The notes below the pieces were generated by a model. That model ran no database searches and was not told the origin of the DNA. It was given only the letters and a program-made list of their open reading frames with translations. This document shows positions 39,808-50,231 of a DNA stretch of 64,000 nucleotides, one piece after another. Source of the stretch: Gracilaria domingensis (lineage: Eukaryota; Rhodophyta; Florideophyceae; Gracilariales; Gracilariaceae); assembly GCA_022539475.1 (NCBI GenBank), contig VCMS01000113.1, positions 168,417 through 232,416 on the forward strand. Direction: 5' to 3'. Every line of letters starts with the position of its first letter. Positions within the stretch are counted from its first letter, which is position 1. Both the position numbers and the translations under genes were made by a program.

Positions 39808-41311
39808 AAGTGTCGGTGGCGTGAATTCTGCAGCACGAATGGCCTTGGCTCTCGGTATTCCCTTTCGACTTCGCTTCCCTGACTGTGAACCCTTTTACCA
39901 CGAGTATGGCACAAACTGCGACGACGCTCGATTAGTATTCACCATCTTGGATCTCCCTCTGACCGATATTGATGACAAAAAGGCGTCTCTGCCGTTCTAC
40001 CTTGTCGCTGGCGATGGGATACTGTTGATTGGCAACAAACTTCTTCATCAAAGTAACTTGCTAGGTGGCGAAAGTCTCCTAATCGTTCCCAAGGCGGTAC
40101 TGTCTGACAAGTATTTGAAGCTCTAGACGTACAGTTTACAGCTTCCTGGCGACCCAGATGACACCATTCGAACCAGACTCCTGGTAATGCCTACCACCAG
40201 TGAAGCCATTTCTTCTTATTTCGCCTGCTACCGCAGCCTGGTCGGAAGGACCTCTGTGAAGGCACTGAGGAAGAGGTATAGCGACCAGAAGGTCTGCTGC
40301 AGTTTCGCGGCAGGGCTTCATGGCTTCACCCACATTCCTATGGAAGACATGAAGGAAATCTGTCCGCGGGCTGGTGTTCTGACTCCAGTACTGCAACAGG
40401 CGCTCGGGGCTGCCTTGAGCAAGTGCACAACATGCCAATCCATCTGGCGTCCTTCTTCGTCCAGGAAAGCTTCCTTCCGGCGGCTGCTGGTGACATTCAA
40501 CACACACGTCCAGATTGACTTTTTCCTTGTTTCAGAAATGGGCAACCTTCCCATCCTACACATGGTGGATGTTTCCTCAGCATTTTCCGTCACAGCAATG
40601 CTTAAGACAAGAGAGTTGAGTGAGGTAAAGTCTGCTTTCGAGCAACATTAGGTGAATATCCATAGCCCACCGGAATCACTCTCTGGCAACCCCGAAATCG
40701 ACAAAGGCACGTTCAAGAACTTCCTTAGTGCTCACTCTATCTCTTATGAGCCGCGCCCCGCGCGCAGACACAACAAGATTGGCGTGGTGGAGTCAAAGAA
40801 TGCAATCGTAAGGCTTGTCTGCACACGACTTCTTCGGGACGCAAGCTACTTTTCGGCGTTTCGCAAAACCAAGTTCTCCTACGAAGAGATTCTCTCCCGT
40901 GGGACATTCCTTAGCAACTGCATGTACGGCAGTCGGAAGGTGAGCAGCTCCGAACTCGTTCGAGGCTACACACCAAGCGTTATGGAGCTCCCGCAGTCCA
41001 AGGTATCCGCGGAACTCCTCGAAATTTACCAGGAACAGGTAGCGAGGAGGGCGATTCACACGCTCGAGAAAACTCGCAGTCCGCAGATACTCTCACACAC
41101 TCACTTTCCGAAAGGCACGGCCGTGTATTACTTCAAGAGAGGCCCCAAATTTAGCCAGTGGAAGGTTGGTTTTGTGCGTGAAGCGCAAGAACATTCACTT
41201 CTGCTTTCTTCGAATGAACAACACCAGGGCCCTAGTATTCGTGCAGCCTACGATGGTGTTCGTCTCGTATCAACATCTACTCTGCTTGTGGAACTGGATA
41301 GTCTTGGGTAA
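39764..41311 (+). pseudogene. Copia protease + integrase remnant
   Basis: One frame broken by TAG at 40124-40126 and 40649-40651. The protease site reads HLDLGCPRSVGG where a D-S/T-G triplet is expected. The pre-integrase HHCC zinc site is visible as HGFTHIPMEDM with CTTCQ. HVQIDFFLVSEMGN gives the first Asp of the integrase triad, and RRHNKIGVVESKNAIVRL the Glu. The second Asp falls in the expected stretch near the second stop (FVD/VDVSSAF region), but I cannot fix it. C-terminal part contains YYFKRGPKFSQWKVGFV, the usual domain that follows. Confidence 0.7.
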
Positions 41312-43257
41312 ACCTCACCACTCTCACACGGAATTGTCGAGGTGGGTGAGACTGTGAATCCCAAAGTCGGTGGAGACGAGCCAAGCATGAGCTCAGAACC
41401 CGCTGTGAAAGATAAGAAGCCCCGAAAGCAGTCGATAGGCTTTCTACTGAATTATTAGGCAACAATTTGGTCTTATCACCCCAATATATGTTCCCTACTT
41501 GCTGGCGAGAAACCACAAGTCGTTGATGACTCTGAGAAAGACATTGGTATCCCGCACGACCCGCCGCGTCCCGACAAGGATATTGGTGCTACTGCGGTCC
41601 AACAGGTCAATCCACCGGTACAACTGCGCTCAGCAGAGCAAGAGATTCTTAAGAATGCTCTGCTTGTGCTAGGCAAATACGAAGTCTCTGAATCCCTAAC
41701 ACAGTTCTTGCCAAGATGGGTTGTTGAGAAATCCATTGCCAAAGAGAAAGCGGTCTACAAGGAACGCTATCAGGAAGTGCGCCGATCTGTTCTCCCAAAG
41801 AAAGCAAATATCGTTACTTCTCACCACTTCTTTCACATTAAGGATGATGGTGAAGAGGGCGCGCTTCGTCTCAAGTGTCGCTTGGTTCCCCACGGTAATA
41901 GGGACAGGGAGAAAGAGGGAATCCGAAAGGACTCCTCATCCGCGCAGTTTCCTGTCAATCGAACAGTGCTATCGATTGCAGCTACCTTGGGGCTTCCACT
42001 TGCCACACTTGATATCAAGGGTGTTTACCTACAGGGTGGTGCATTGACGCGCGATATCTTCATGGTTCCTCCAAAGGATGGGCTACTCCAGGTCATGTTT
42101 GGAAGCTTTTAGCTCCAACCTACGGCCTAGTTGAGTCCGGTCGACTCTGGCAGCTCACGGTGGAAAGTGGCTATCGGAGAATGATATCGAACCCCTCCTA
42201 GGACTCCCGCAACTCTTTGTAATTCGAAACAAGGACGGGTCTATAATGCTTGCATTAGCAAAAGTCGTTGACGATATGCTTATGACTGGGCTTCGGCAGG
42301 ACCTCGAACAATTCCACCAGGAGATCAGTGCAAGATTCACTGTTGGAAAGTTCGATATTTCACCCAGACTGATCTTCAACCGGCTACGTATCTGTCGCGA
42401 AGAAGATGGGTCCGTCTCAGTGAATATGGAGGAGTTCATGGGCGGTATCCGGAAGTTGTCGATCACAAGGCAACGCCGCAAAAGCTTTAACTCCATATGC
42501 ACCTCTGATGAGCGCACTGAGTCTCTCGGTCTTACTGGATCGCTTAACTTCCTAGGCCGTGGCGTCCTCCCACAACCCTTATTTGCTGCCAGCTACTTGC
42601 AACAACGCATCTCGAAGTTTCTAGTGTCGGATTTGATCCTAGCTAACCAAGTCCTTCGTGAAATACAGTTTCTCACGCCCGAGCTTCTGTACGAGCATGC
42701 GCATCCTCCTTCTCTCGACATCGCTCCGCGATACCTTGCTTTCTCGGATGCCAGTCAGGGAAAGGGCTAGTATGGGCAGACCGGCTATCTCTCGGGACTT
42801 TTCATGCCTGCGGGGGGTGGAGATCCAGTGTTCCACAACCTTGACTGGACGAGTTCCAATCAAACTAGGGTCTCTTTTAGCTCGATCGGAAATACTGGCT
42901 GCTGCTCTCTCGGCGGATCGTGGGGCTATGATGTCGGGTGGCATAGTGCGGGTTTATGGAGCGAAGATGGTCCTTCCTTTTGTCCTAACTGTAGACTCTG
43001 ACGGATTATATTCCACGATCACGACCCTCCACGAAGGAAAGGATTATCGCCTTCGACCAACGATGGCGAGACTTCGGGATTCGTTCGAGACAGGAGAGAT
43101 ATCCATCCTCCAGTGGGTCAAGGGCTCCCATAATCTTGCGGATGTATTGACAAAACGTAACGTTGTGATGTTCCGGATGCTCAATGAGGTGATGAGTGCA
43201 GGGGTGATACCTGCGTCCTTACTCCAATATGCGAAGAGAGTTTCGAATGCAAGCTAG
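41312..43257 (+). pseudogene. Copia reverse transcriptase + RNase H remnant
   Basis: Begins with a linker holding a stop at 41456. LKCRLVPHGNRDREK, the V-x-R-T-V-L-S segment and LATLDIKGVYLQGG match the first half of copia RT. The frame then shifts near 42090 (VWKLLAPTYGLVESGRLW) and again before 42246, where KVVDDMLMTG is the catalytic Y/F-V-D-D box. RNase H follows: YLAFSDAS (with a TAG at 42768-42770), a frameshift near 42880, EILAAALSADRG, VDSDGLYSTI and ILQWVKGSHNLADVLTK, the standard copia ending. At least three frame breaks make it inactive. Confidence 0.75.
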
Positions 43258-43302
43258 ATCGAGAAATATTTTCTTAGACTCAATATTTGAGACGTAAACT
43301 GT

Positions 43303-44745
43303 TTAAGTAATCTCGGTTGCACCCGCCTTATGCAAGAAGGTTCCCTTTGAGCGACGGAAGAAGACGAGTTCTCGCAGCTCCATTACATTCACACCCTCAC
43401 CCATACCACCGAAACATGCACACAGGGACAAGTAATAAAGCTCAAGTGGGTATGGTTCTACCGCATCTAAAACTTCACAGTTGTTTACATCGACGCATAA
43501 CACATGGTCCACATTTCTCTTTCGCAAGCGGACCAAGTACACTCCAGCACACCGCGTTGCCAACCATCGAAGTCGGCTTGGTTCAGACTTCGGTACCTTC
43601 ACACGATTTAACTTCATGTTGCATGCCTTGTCTTGCAACCATCGTGCCATATCTGTGAAGCTTAATAATGCAGGAAGTTCTGATGATAGTAAGGTGCACT
43701 TCGTGAATTGAGCGCCCGCTATTCGTTCTGCGGCATTGATTCGTGAGGCATGCATACAGAAGTCATCCGTACTGGGCACCATCATGTGAGAATCAGTGAT
43801 TTGGTACTTTTTGGTGCCTTTTAAATGGGGGCGGCGACCCGGACACGAGACTCTCACTGGAACTTGTGAGTGAGCCACACAGTGACGTTCCAAAGTATCA
43901 ATTGCAGAGACGCTTTGCGCATGAATGAGCGAGACACGATTACCAACTCTTTGCACTTCACACATCACTGGGCCCTCCCATATTGCCTGTGCCCCTAGTG
44001 CTGCACACAACCCTGGGCCCTCAATGCTGTTTAAGGTCCCACAACTCCAGCCCCAATGTGGCTCGTCGTGATTCCTTTCGTAGTACGCTGGACCCTCTAA
44101 GATCCTGAAGCCGTATTGCCCTGGTGAAAAACAAGTGTTGGCCACGAACATAACTTCGTCTATGTACCATATGGTCCCGGCATTCCATTCATACAGACCG
44201 TAGCGGAGCGCTTTAGCGTGATCTGCTTTCACTGCCGGCCGTTTTCTGCACCATTGAAATAATGTTTCCCCTACAAGTGCGAAACAATCAGCAGGTGGTA
44301 GCGACCGAATTTCCCCTGAAATATGTTCCACGTCATACAGTTCATCCGCTGCTTCTGCGCTTCGAGTGATGGAAACTACACTAGTGAAGTCCCATTCCTG
44401 CTTAGAGCCGCTTTCTGGAGTAACATATCCTAGAGGTGCAGATTCGGGAGCACTCACGTCTCGCTCGTGCTGCCTTCCGTCCTCGGGCTGAGTGCTTGCG
44501 GTGGGCTGGCGGGCAAAGAAGTACCGTGTTTTGCGCACACGCCCAGGATAACGGCTTTGAGTAATGTTGTTTTTGGAATGCTGTCGATTGGCAGCATCTG
44601 CCTCAGAACTACCGGCTGCTTTTGTCTTCTTAATGGGCACAGAAGGGACTATTTGCACAGCAAGCCGTTTTCTTTTATTTCCGCTAGTTGTCGAAGACAG
44701 GATCCAGAGATCTAAAATCTGGAAGTTGCGATGAAGCACGGTCAC
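43303..44745 (-). CDS. Orphan 480-codon ORF with a possible papain-like triad
   Basis: Not assigned. The frame has no ATG near its start (first codon GTG at 44745), so an upstream exon or an acceptor inside it is likely; a TAG acceptor before GGAAATAAAAG near 44688 would start the protein at NKRKRLAV, a nuclear-signal-like stretch. The first 130 residues are disordered. The middle has aromatic-rich segments (GLYEWNAGTIWYIDEVMF, HDEPHWGWSCGTLNSIEG). The C-terminal ~170 residues contain DDFCMHASRINAAERI, DHVLCVDVNN and EVLDAVEP; spacing is compatible with Cys, His and Asp of a papain-fold (C39/OTU-like) peptidase. That is inference only. It sits between copia and gypsy remnants, so it may belong to a mobile element. 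Confidence 0.45.
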   Translation of the reverse strand: MTVLHRNFQILDLWILSSTTSGNKRKRLAVQIVPSVPIKKTKAAGSSEADAANRQHSKNNITQSRYPGRVRKTRYFFARQPTASTQPEDGRQHERDVSAPESAPLGYVTPESGSKQEWDFTSVVSITRSAEAADELYDVEHISGEIRSLPPADCFALVGETLFQWCRKRPAVKADHAKALRYGLYEWNAGTIWYIDEVMFVANTCFSPGQYGFRILEGPAYYERNHDEPHWGWSCGTLNSIEGPGLCAALGAQAIWEGPVMCEVQRVGNRVSLIHAQSVSAIDTLERHCVAHSQVPVRVSCPGRRPHLKGTKKYQITDSHMMVPSTDDFCMHASRINAAERIAGAQFTKCTLLSSELPALLSFTDMARWLQDKACNMKLNRVKVPKSEPSRLRWLATRCAGVYLVRLRKRNVDHVLCVDVNNCEVLDAVEPYPLELYYLSLCACFGGMGEGVNVMELRELVFFRRSKGTFLHKAGATEIT

Positions 44746-45329
44746 GACTCATGCATCGTTTCACGACTGATTTATCCATGCCCCGCTGGTCCCTGACCAC
44801 TGCTTCCGGACGCATGTCAATCTGTACGTGTGCACCGCGGGGTGCTGATCTACAACGCCACGTCGAATGTTTTGCGCTAGGCACCACTGCTTGTAGCCCA
44901 GACTTGGGTCCCCCGTCGGCGCTAGTGGCAACTCTCATCGCGACGTGAAGCTGCCTGAGAAGGCCCACTTCGAACCAAGATACGCGTAGCGTGTGGGTGT
45001 GAGAGTGCTAGGACACGGCTGAGCGGCGCCCTGCCCTCCACTACTTGGTTCTTGTCGACGATAAAGAGGTCGTCCGTGATCTTTCGTTGGGGCTGGTGGG
45101 GTTGGTCTACGAAAAACTTGGATCCAGCAGGAACTGGATGTAGAGCAAAACGTGCTCGCCCGATACACGAGGATTGTTTTCATGAACCCCTGGTAAGGAT
45201 GATTCCGGGTACTCGGAAGGTATGAGTATTGGCCCACGGATGGGATACTCTTTGGCAGTATTGAGGTATGGCACCCTGAGGGGTCGGCCATGACGTGGCG
45301 CGGGTGAGTATTGGTCGCGTGTACACGTG
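44746..45329. other. Gap between the orphan ORF and LTR A
   Basis: About 580 bp. Overlapping frames on both strands at 44684-44968 have no motif. The minus-strand one could contain a first exon of the orphan ORF, but no convincing donor is found. Nothing else is recognised. Confidence 0.25.
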
Positions 45330-46119
45330 TGTAGGAATGGGTGTGTTCACACATGTCTTGTTATGATTGTCGGATATTTTACTGGCCGCTGCCGCGGGTT
45401 GTCACGTGCACCACGTGTATGGACCTGCTTAGGTGTGCACTAGATTATTTAATTTAGTTTAACTAATTTATCGGTTACGATATAAGAGGTGACCTCCCGG
45501 TCACCTCCTCCTTCAGTAAAGGGTAACCGAGTTCGGCTCTGAACCAAGTTCGCCTGCGCGAAGTTTACAACTCCTTGAGGAGGGTCACCGCGTATGGTAC
45601 GAATTGGATTCATCCCTCGGGATCACTCAGGCAATACTGACCATTGTGGCCTTGCCTTCGGGCTTATTTATTCCGTGTCTTCGGACTTTCTGTTTCGTTT
45701 ACTGTGCAGTTGTACTGCTTTCACCACAATTGGTAGCGTTTCCGTCTCTGTATAGAGTTGTGCCGCGTGGGCTTAATACACATCGTCGTCTCCCGGCGCC
45801 GGGTCTGTTGCCGCTTGCCGCACGTCCCGCCGCGGGATTCCTTTCTTTTCCTCCTTTGGTTTCCTTTCCTTTTCCCTCTTTTTACCTAGGGCTTACACCG
45901 CTCTACGGTACCATTCTCCTCAACCATTCCGTCGCTTTTCGCCGGATTCCTGGATCAGCCCGTTCACCCATCCACCTCCGTAGGTATATCCCGTACCACG
46001 GGCGGTCTTACACCCGCGCTATCCGTGCTCGGAGGGCTCACCACTGAGTTCACCTCGTCTAGAGGGCAAGGACTCGAACGCCTTGAGAGACGATCCCATC
46101 GCTGGGGTTTTGCTCTACA
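45330..46119 (+). repeat. Candidate 5' LTR of gypsy element A
   Basis: The right end is supported: it ends CTACA, followed after two bases by a primer-binding-site-like sequence, exactly as in LTR B. The left end, TGTAG at 45330-45334, is the inverted complement of CTACA and is a tentative choice. A TATA-like box (TATAAG, 45481-45486) would drive transcription. No second copy is present in the window to confirm the limits. Confidence 0.45.
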
Positions 46120-46121
46120 AG

Positions 46122-46135
46122 TGGTCTCCTGACCT
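46122..46135 (+). promoter_or_regulatory. Candidate primer-binding site, element A
   Basis: TGGTCTCCTGACCT, two bases after the LTR end. It begins TGG, the complement of a tRNA CCA end, and matches the equivalent site of element B at 13 of 14 positions. Confidence 0.55.
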
Positions 46136-46336
46136 AGAACGGGCTGGAATTTTTCTTTCGTTCTCGTTCTTGTCGAGGAGTCTCACGATTAGTGATCAAT
46201 TGGTTTTTGGGAAGCTACTGTGGAACAGTGGACTCTCTAGAGTGTTTTATTTGTTTTTCGTTACTTACTCTTTGGAGTATCGAGACCTCTCGTTGTTAAG
46301 TTGATCTTACCGCAGTTCGGTACACCGTGGCCCGGT

Positions 46337-48434
46337 ATGGCTCCACCTGCGCCGACCTTTCGAAACGGTGTGGCCAGAGAAACTGGTGTGCCTCCACCTA
46401 GGCCTTCGCGTTCTCGCGCCTCCGTACCTGCAAGGTCGCCTTACAATGAACAGGTCCCGGAACCCCGGAGAGCTTCGTCAGTCACGTCGGGTCCGATGGC
46501 CGCTTCTACGGCAGGAGCTCCGCCCGTTACGGGTACTCCGGCCACGGAGAGACCAGACGATGTGGTTGAAACCCCTGGATACTCGTACCTCGAGGCTCAA
46601 CTGCGTGTCAGTCAGCTCGCGCAAAACTCGTTGTTCGAAGATCTGCAGTATCTCAGACGGAAGCTTGACCAAGCTCAAATCGGAGATCCGACCAATGACA
46701 TTCGTGTCTTACGTCAAGACGTGAATTCCATTTTGGAAAGTCTGGGTGCACCAGCCACTTTTGTTCAAGCTTACCATTCCTCTATTCAGGAGCATCGAAC
46801 TGAAATCGATCGCCTAACCACTCGGTTGTCTACTCTCGAAGAGATCATCCGGATGGGTAACGCATCTGATGCGAAGAATGCTAAGGAAGAAGCCTCTAAG
46901 CGCTCGGCACGCCAGTCTCCGTATCACGGAAATCGACGATCCAAAGAGGAACTCCGTTACGACTCGGATTCGTCTAGTTCCAATTCTAGCGTTCGCTCTA
47001 CGAAATCTACTTCATCCAGTTCTTCGGACAGTGAGGAAGACCGAGAACGGTATGGGAGTAGATCCCGCGGGACGAAGTCGAAGGCGACATATGCCACTCA
47101 AGGAGTGATTCGCTCTCGCGAGAAAGGTAGACGTCATCTTGGACTCAAGGAGTTGAAACCAACGAATCTCCTCTACAGGAAGCTGTTGTCGTATCGTTAT
47201 TAACGATTGGACGATTCATCGTCAAGTCGCACCTCGCGAAGTACCGGTAAGGTGAAGGACCACATCAGAAGACTAAAATATCGTCTTTACGAAGAAATTT
47301 GATGGCGAAGATCCAATTCTGGTACTGGACTTCATGGCCCGCTTTGTGCAGGAAGCCGACATTCTCGGTATGAACGAGGGGCAAGCGTTTCTCGCTTTAC
47401 CCTATTTTCTGTCAGGGATGACTGAAGATCAGTTTAACTCGGTCCGAAGGTCGTCCCGTGCATCTGAGGGAGGTGTCAGTTGTTGGCCGGAAGTGGTCCA
47501 ATACCTCCTGAGGTCCTATGCAACAGGAAGCGCGATTCACAACGCGACGCTTGTTCTGCGAGATACTAAACAGAAGACTGAAGAGACCGAAACGGTTTAC
47601 TCAACTCTGTTGAACAAAGCGTTTCATCGCTGTGGAAATGTGTACTCCGCTCAGGAGAGATGCACGATGTTCGTGGATGGGTTGGACCCTTCTATCAAGG
47701 CTTTGGTGGCGCGATATCGCGAAGAGAAACGTAGGATTACGTATCTGGAATTGGTCCAGTACGCCCAGGCTGAAGGCGAAGTCCTCCGTGCTCGGCGCCC
47801 GCCGAAACCCCGTCGCTCAAGGGCGTTGCTCGTCAACGAGTCATCTCCATCTCTTTCCTTGGAACGTGGAAACTCCGTGAACCCGGATCTGGATAATTTT
47901 CACTTCGTTGGAAGTGCTCCCGATTCGTACGGGTCTTCTGACATTCCGTCGTCGTCGACTCCGATCTCGGAAGGTGACCCCGCACTCTATATGGGAAGAA
48001 CACGGGTACAGGCCGCTCCACTCGCTTATGCGACCAACGGCAGCCGTTTCTCACGTCCAGGATGGGTGAATGCGCAACCGCAACGACGGACAGATGGTAA
48101 TCGATCTTTCGATAAGTCGGTGACGACCATCTGTCATATTTGTTACCGACCCGGTCATATTGCACCTGTGTGCATGTTGCCCGCTAGGGAGTTACCGAAA
48201 ATTATCGGGTGGTATGAGTCCTTGTCACCAGCTGACCGTGCCCGCGTTCCGAGTAAGAATTATGAAGAGCAAAGCACCAAGTTTGTCAATCCTGTTACAG
48301 GACAGAACGTTCGAACTGAGCAACCTCGGAACCAGGCTCAACAGGTAACTGTGACCAACCCCGAACCCGGGAGTTCTGTTTCCCACTCTGAGCAGAGTTT
48401 GCCGTTGCCGGCCAACCCCGCCCAGAAAAACTAA
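46337..48434 (+). pseudogene. Gypsy A gag (coat-domain and zinc knuckle), frameshifted
   Basis: The first part (46337-47203, from ATG) is Pro/Ser-rich, then helical with a coiled-coil stretch and a Ser/Arg tail. The second part (coding from about 47276; first in-frame ATG 47334) is a retrotransposon gag capsid domain: DFMARFVQEADILG, AFLALPYFLSGM, ERCTMFVDGLDPSIKALV. Near its end lies a zinc-knuckle-like CHICYRPGHIAPVC. The two parts are in different frames, with a shift between 47200 and 47275; a programmed shift is possible, but decay is more likely. Followed after 2 bp by the protease frame. Confidence 0.7.
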
Positions 48435-48436
48435 AC

Positions 48437-49576
48437 TTGGGAGTTCCCCCTGCGGGAGGGGCGTCTCCTGAGCCGAAGTCGGACACGCCCGAGGCGCCGC
48501 CGCTTCGCTCCCAGGTCACTTTCCTTAAGAGGAAGATCCTTACAAAGAAGATGGCTCAATCTGACGTGGACTCAGAGCTTCTAACGGTTCTCCGTCGTCC
48601 GTGGGTACGGTCCCGAAATCTCCGTAACCCGGATAGAGTCCTTGTGATGGCCAAGAGGAATTATAAGGTTTACGCCGACCTCGGCTTATCACACCAGTTT
48701 GTGGTTCGTCAACTGTCTGTGTTGGACACGGGCGCTGCGCCAAATCTCATTCACTCTTCGTTAGTGCCCCCGGCACATCGGGAATTCGTTCGCTATGGTC
48801 CAGGCTTGGATATCGCTGACGCGAACAATAACCCGTTGCGCACGGTTGGTTACATAACTCTCACAGTGAGACTTGGCACCTACGTGGTGAAACTTGAATT
48901 TGTTGCCTGCGATTCACTCGCTGCACCGGTTATGCTCGGTTGTGATTTTTGCGACCGCTTTGTCGACGCGATACGCCCAAGGGCGAAAACAGTGGAAATG
49001 CAAGACGGTACAACCATTCCGATCGTTCGGAATCCGTTGAGGCGCGCAATCCAGAAGCGCGTTACATTACCTGTGGCTCAGGAGGTTCCAAACGTGGATC
49101 CGAAATCAACAAAGCTTCGCATAGCGAAATCCGTTTCAATGCCGCCGGAATCCCAGGTGTGGGTGCAGTTCGTCTCCAAACAACATGTAATTCGACTAGT
49201 TCAACCGTCTTCATCGCTGTACGATCAGCGACAGCTCGCTTTAGCCAATGGTGTTGTTTCTATCGAGCCCGACCAACCTTTCAAGGTACTGGTTGCCAAC
49301 TTTGGCAAAACCACTCAGTGGTTAGTCAAACACCAGGTACTGGGTTCGGTCCTGCCGCATCCGAAGGCGCTCGTACAGACGAGAATCCCAACGTCTGAGG
49401 TTCTCGGTGTGCCCGAAGCCAAGGAGGGAGAGGTGCGTCCTGGAAACTCCGTTTTGTCGGATTCCTCCAGAAAGGGAAACTCCGCCGTACCGGAAGCAGT
49501 CGCTACTGAAGAGGTGAATCTAGTTAGTTCGGGCCACGAACGACCGTTCATTCCGGTTGAATCAGCGCTACTGTAG
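48437..49576 (+). CDS. Gypsy A retropepsin-type protease ORF
   Basis: A 379-codon intact frame in a third reading frame. The aspartic protease site is LSVLDTGAAPNLIHSSLV (D-T-G). YITLTVRLGTYVVKLEFV and the flap-side APVMLGCDFCDRFV follow, equal to the hydrophobic-G-x-D/F segment of retropepsins. The tail of about 180 residues is uncharacterised. No reverse transcriptase follows: the next sequence is LTR B. The start codon shown is a non-ATG (GTG/TTG type) frame start, so it was probably expressed by frameshift from gag. Confidence 0.65.
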   Translation: MGVPPAGGASPEPKSDTPEAPPLRSQVTFLKRKILTKKMAQSDVDSELLTVLRRPWVRSRNLRNPDRVLVMAKRNYKVYADLGLSHQFVVRQLSVLDTGAAPNLIHSSLVPPAHREFVRYGPGLDIADANNNPLRTVGYITLTVRLGTYVVKLEFVACDSLAAPVMLGCDFCDRFVDAIRPRAKTVEMQDGTTIPIVRNPLRRAIQKRVTLPVAQEVPNVDPKSTKLRIAKSVSMPPESQVWVQFVSKQHVIRLVQPSSSLYDQRQLALANGVVSIEPDQPFKVLVANFGKTTQWLVKHQVLGSVLPHPKALVQTRIPTSEVLGVPEAKEGEVRPGNSVLSDSSRKGNSAVPEAVATEEVNLVSSGHERPFIPVESALL

Positions 49577-49617
49577 TGCAGTGGGATGCACCTCCCGATG
49601 GGTGCATAGTAGTAGTT

Positions 49618-49997
49618 TGTAGTAGTTAGTGTGCACAGGGTGCACCTCGGGTCCCGCACGTGTAGGGTTGTGACAGTTGTCGTGTCGCCCTTCGGGACCC
49701 CACTTATAGGTAGATAGTTTATTATTTTCGACAGGTGGCTACTGCCCGTGGGAGGTGCACTTAAGCATCTCCCGCCGGGCAGAGCTCACCGTGGTAAACC
49801 TCAAGCACCCCCTAGCCGATTCTTTCATCGTCTAGTTTCCCACAAGGGTCATCCTACCGTCACTACCGGTGCTGCGCGCCTATCTCGCGCCCCGTTGTTA
49901 GCATCCGTTGAGTGCTCCGTCGTCCCCGCTTGGGTGCTGCGCAATTTTTTCCTTTATCAGGGCATAGTACGTTGTCAGGGCCTGTGACTGTACTACA
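49618..49997 (+). repeat. Candidate 5' LTR of gypsy element B
   Basis: 380 bp, TGTAGTA at the left end and TACTACA at the right end: a perfect 7-bp terminal inverted repeat. The right end is followed by two bases and a primer-binding-site-like sequence. An alternative left end is TGTAG at 49661. It is placed 41 bp after the protease stop of element A. No 3' copy is seen. Confidence 0.55.
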
Positions 49998-49999
49998 AC

Positions 50000-50013
50000 T
50001 GGTCTCCCGACCT
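50000..50013 (+). promoter_or_regulatory. Candidate primer-binding site, element B
   Basis: TGGTCTCCCGACCT, with the same offset from the LTR end as in element A and one base different. The primer tRNA would end ...GGAGACCA; I cannot name it. Confidence 0.55.
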
Positions 50014-50231
50014 ACAATAAGCCTCTCGGGTCCTTTCTAGTTAATTCGACCCTTACGGGATTCGCTTCGTCGCTTTCGAATCATTTCTTCCCTCTCGGGC
50101 CTTTTTGACCCGTCGCGGATCATTTGGTGTCACCGCTCCTTCGCTTTTTCCCTCTAGGGTTTTCTCGAACTTGCCCGCATTCGGGTTCAACTTGTTGCAA
50201 GCTGGACGAAAAATCCTTTCCGCCTACCGTT

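Larger units (their letters stand above)
38560..43257 (+). mobile_element. Decayed Ty1/copia-type LTR retrotransposon
   Basis: The domain order gag - protease - integrase - reverse transcriptase - RNase H is that of copia elements. All domains lie on the plus strand but in shifting frames with many stops. From 39764 to 42112 a single frame can be followed through stops at 40124, 40649, 41309, 41456 and 42110, while elsewhere frameshifts occur (about 39790, 42090, 42200, 42880). LTRs are not identified on either side, so the element limits given are those of coding remnants. The 3' end is only 45 bp from the stop of the next gene on the other strand. Confidence 0.8.
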
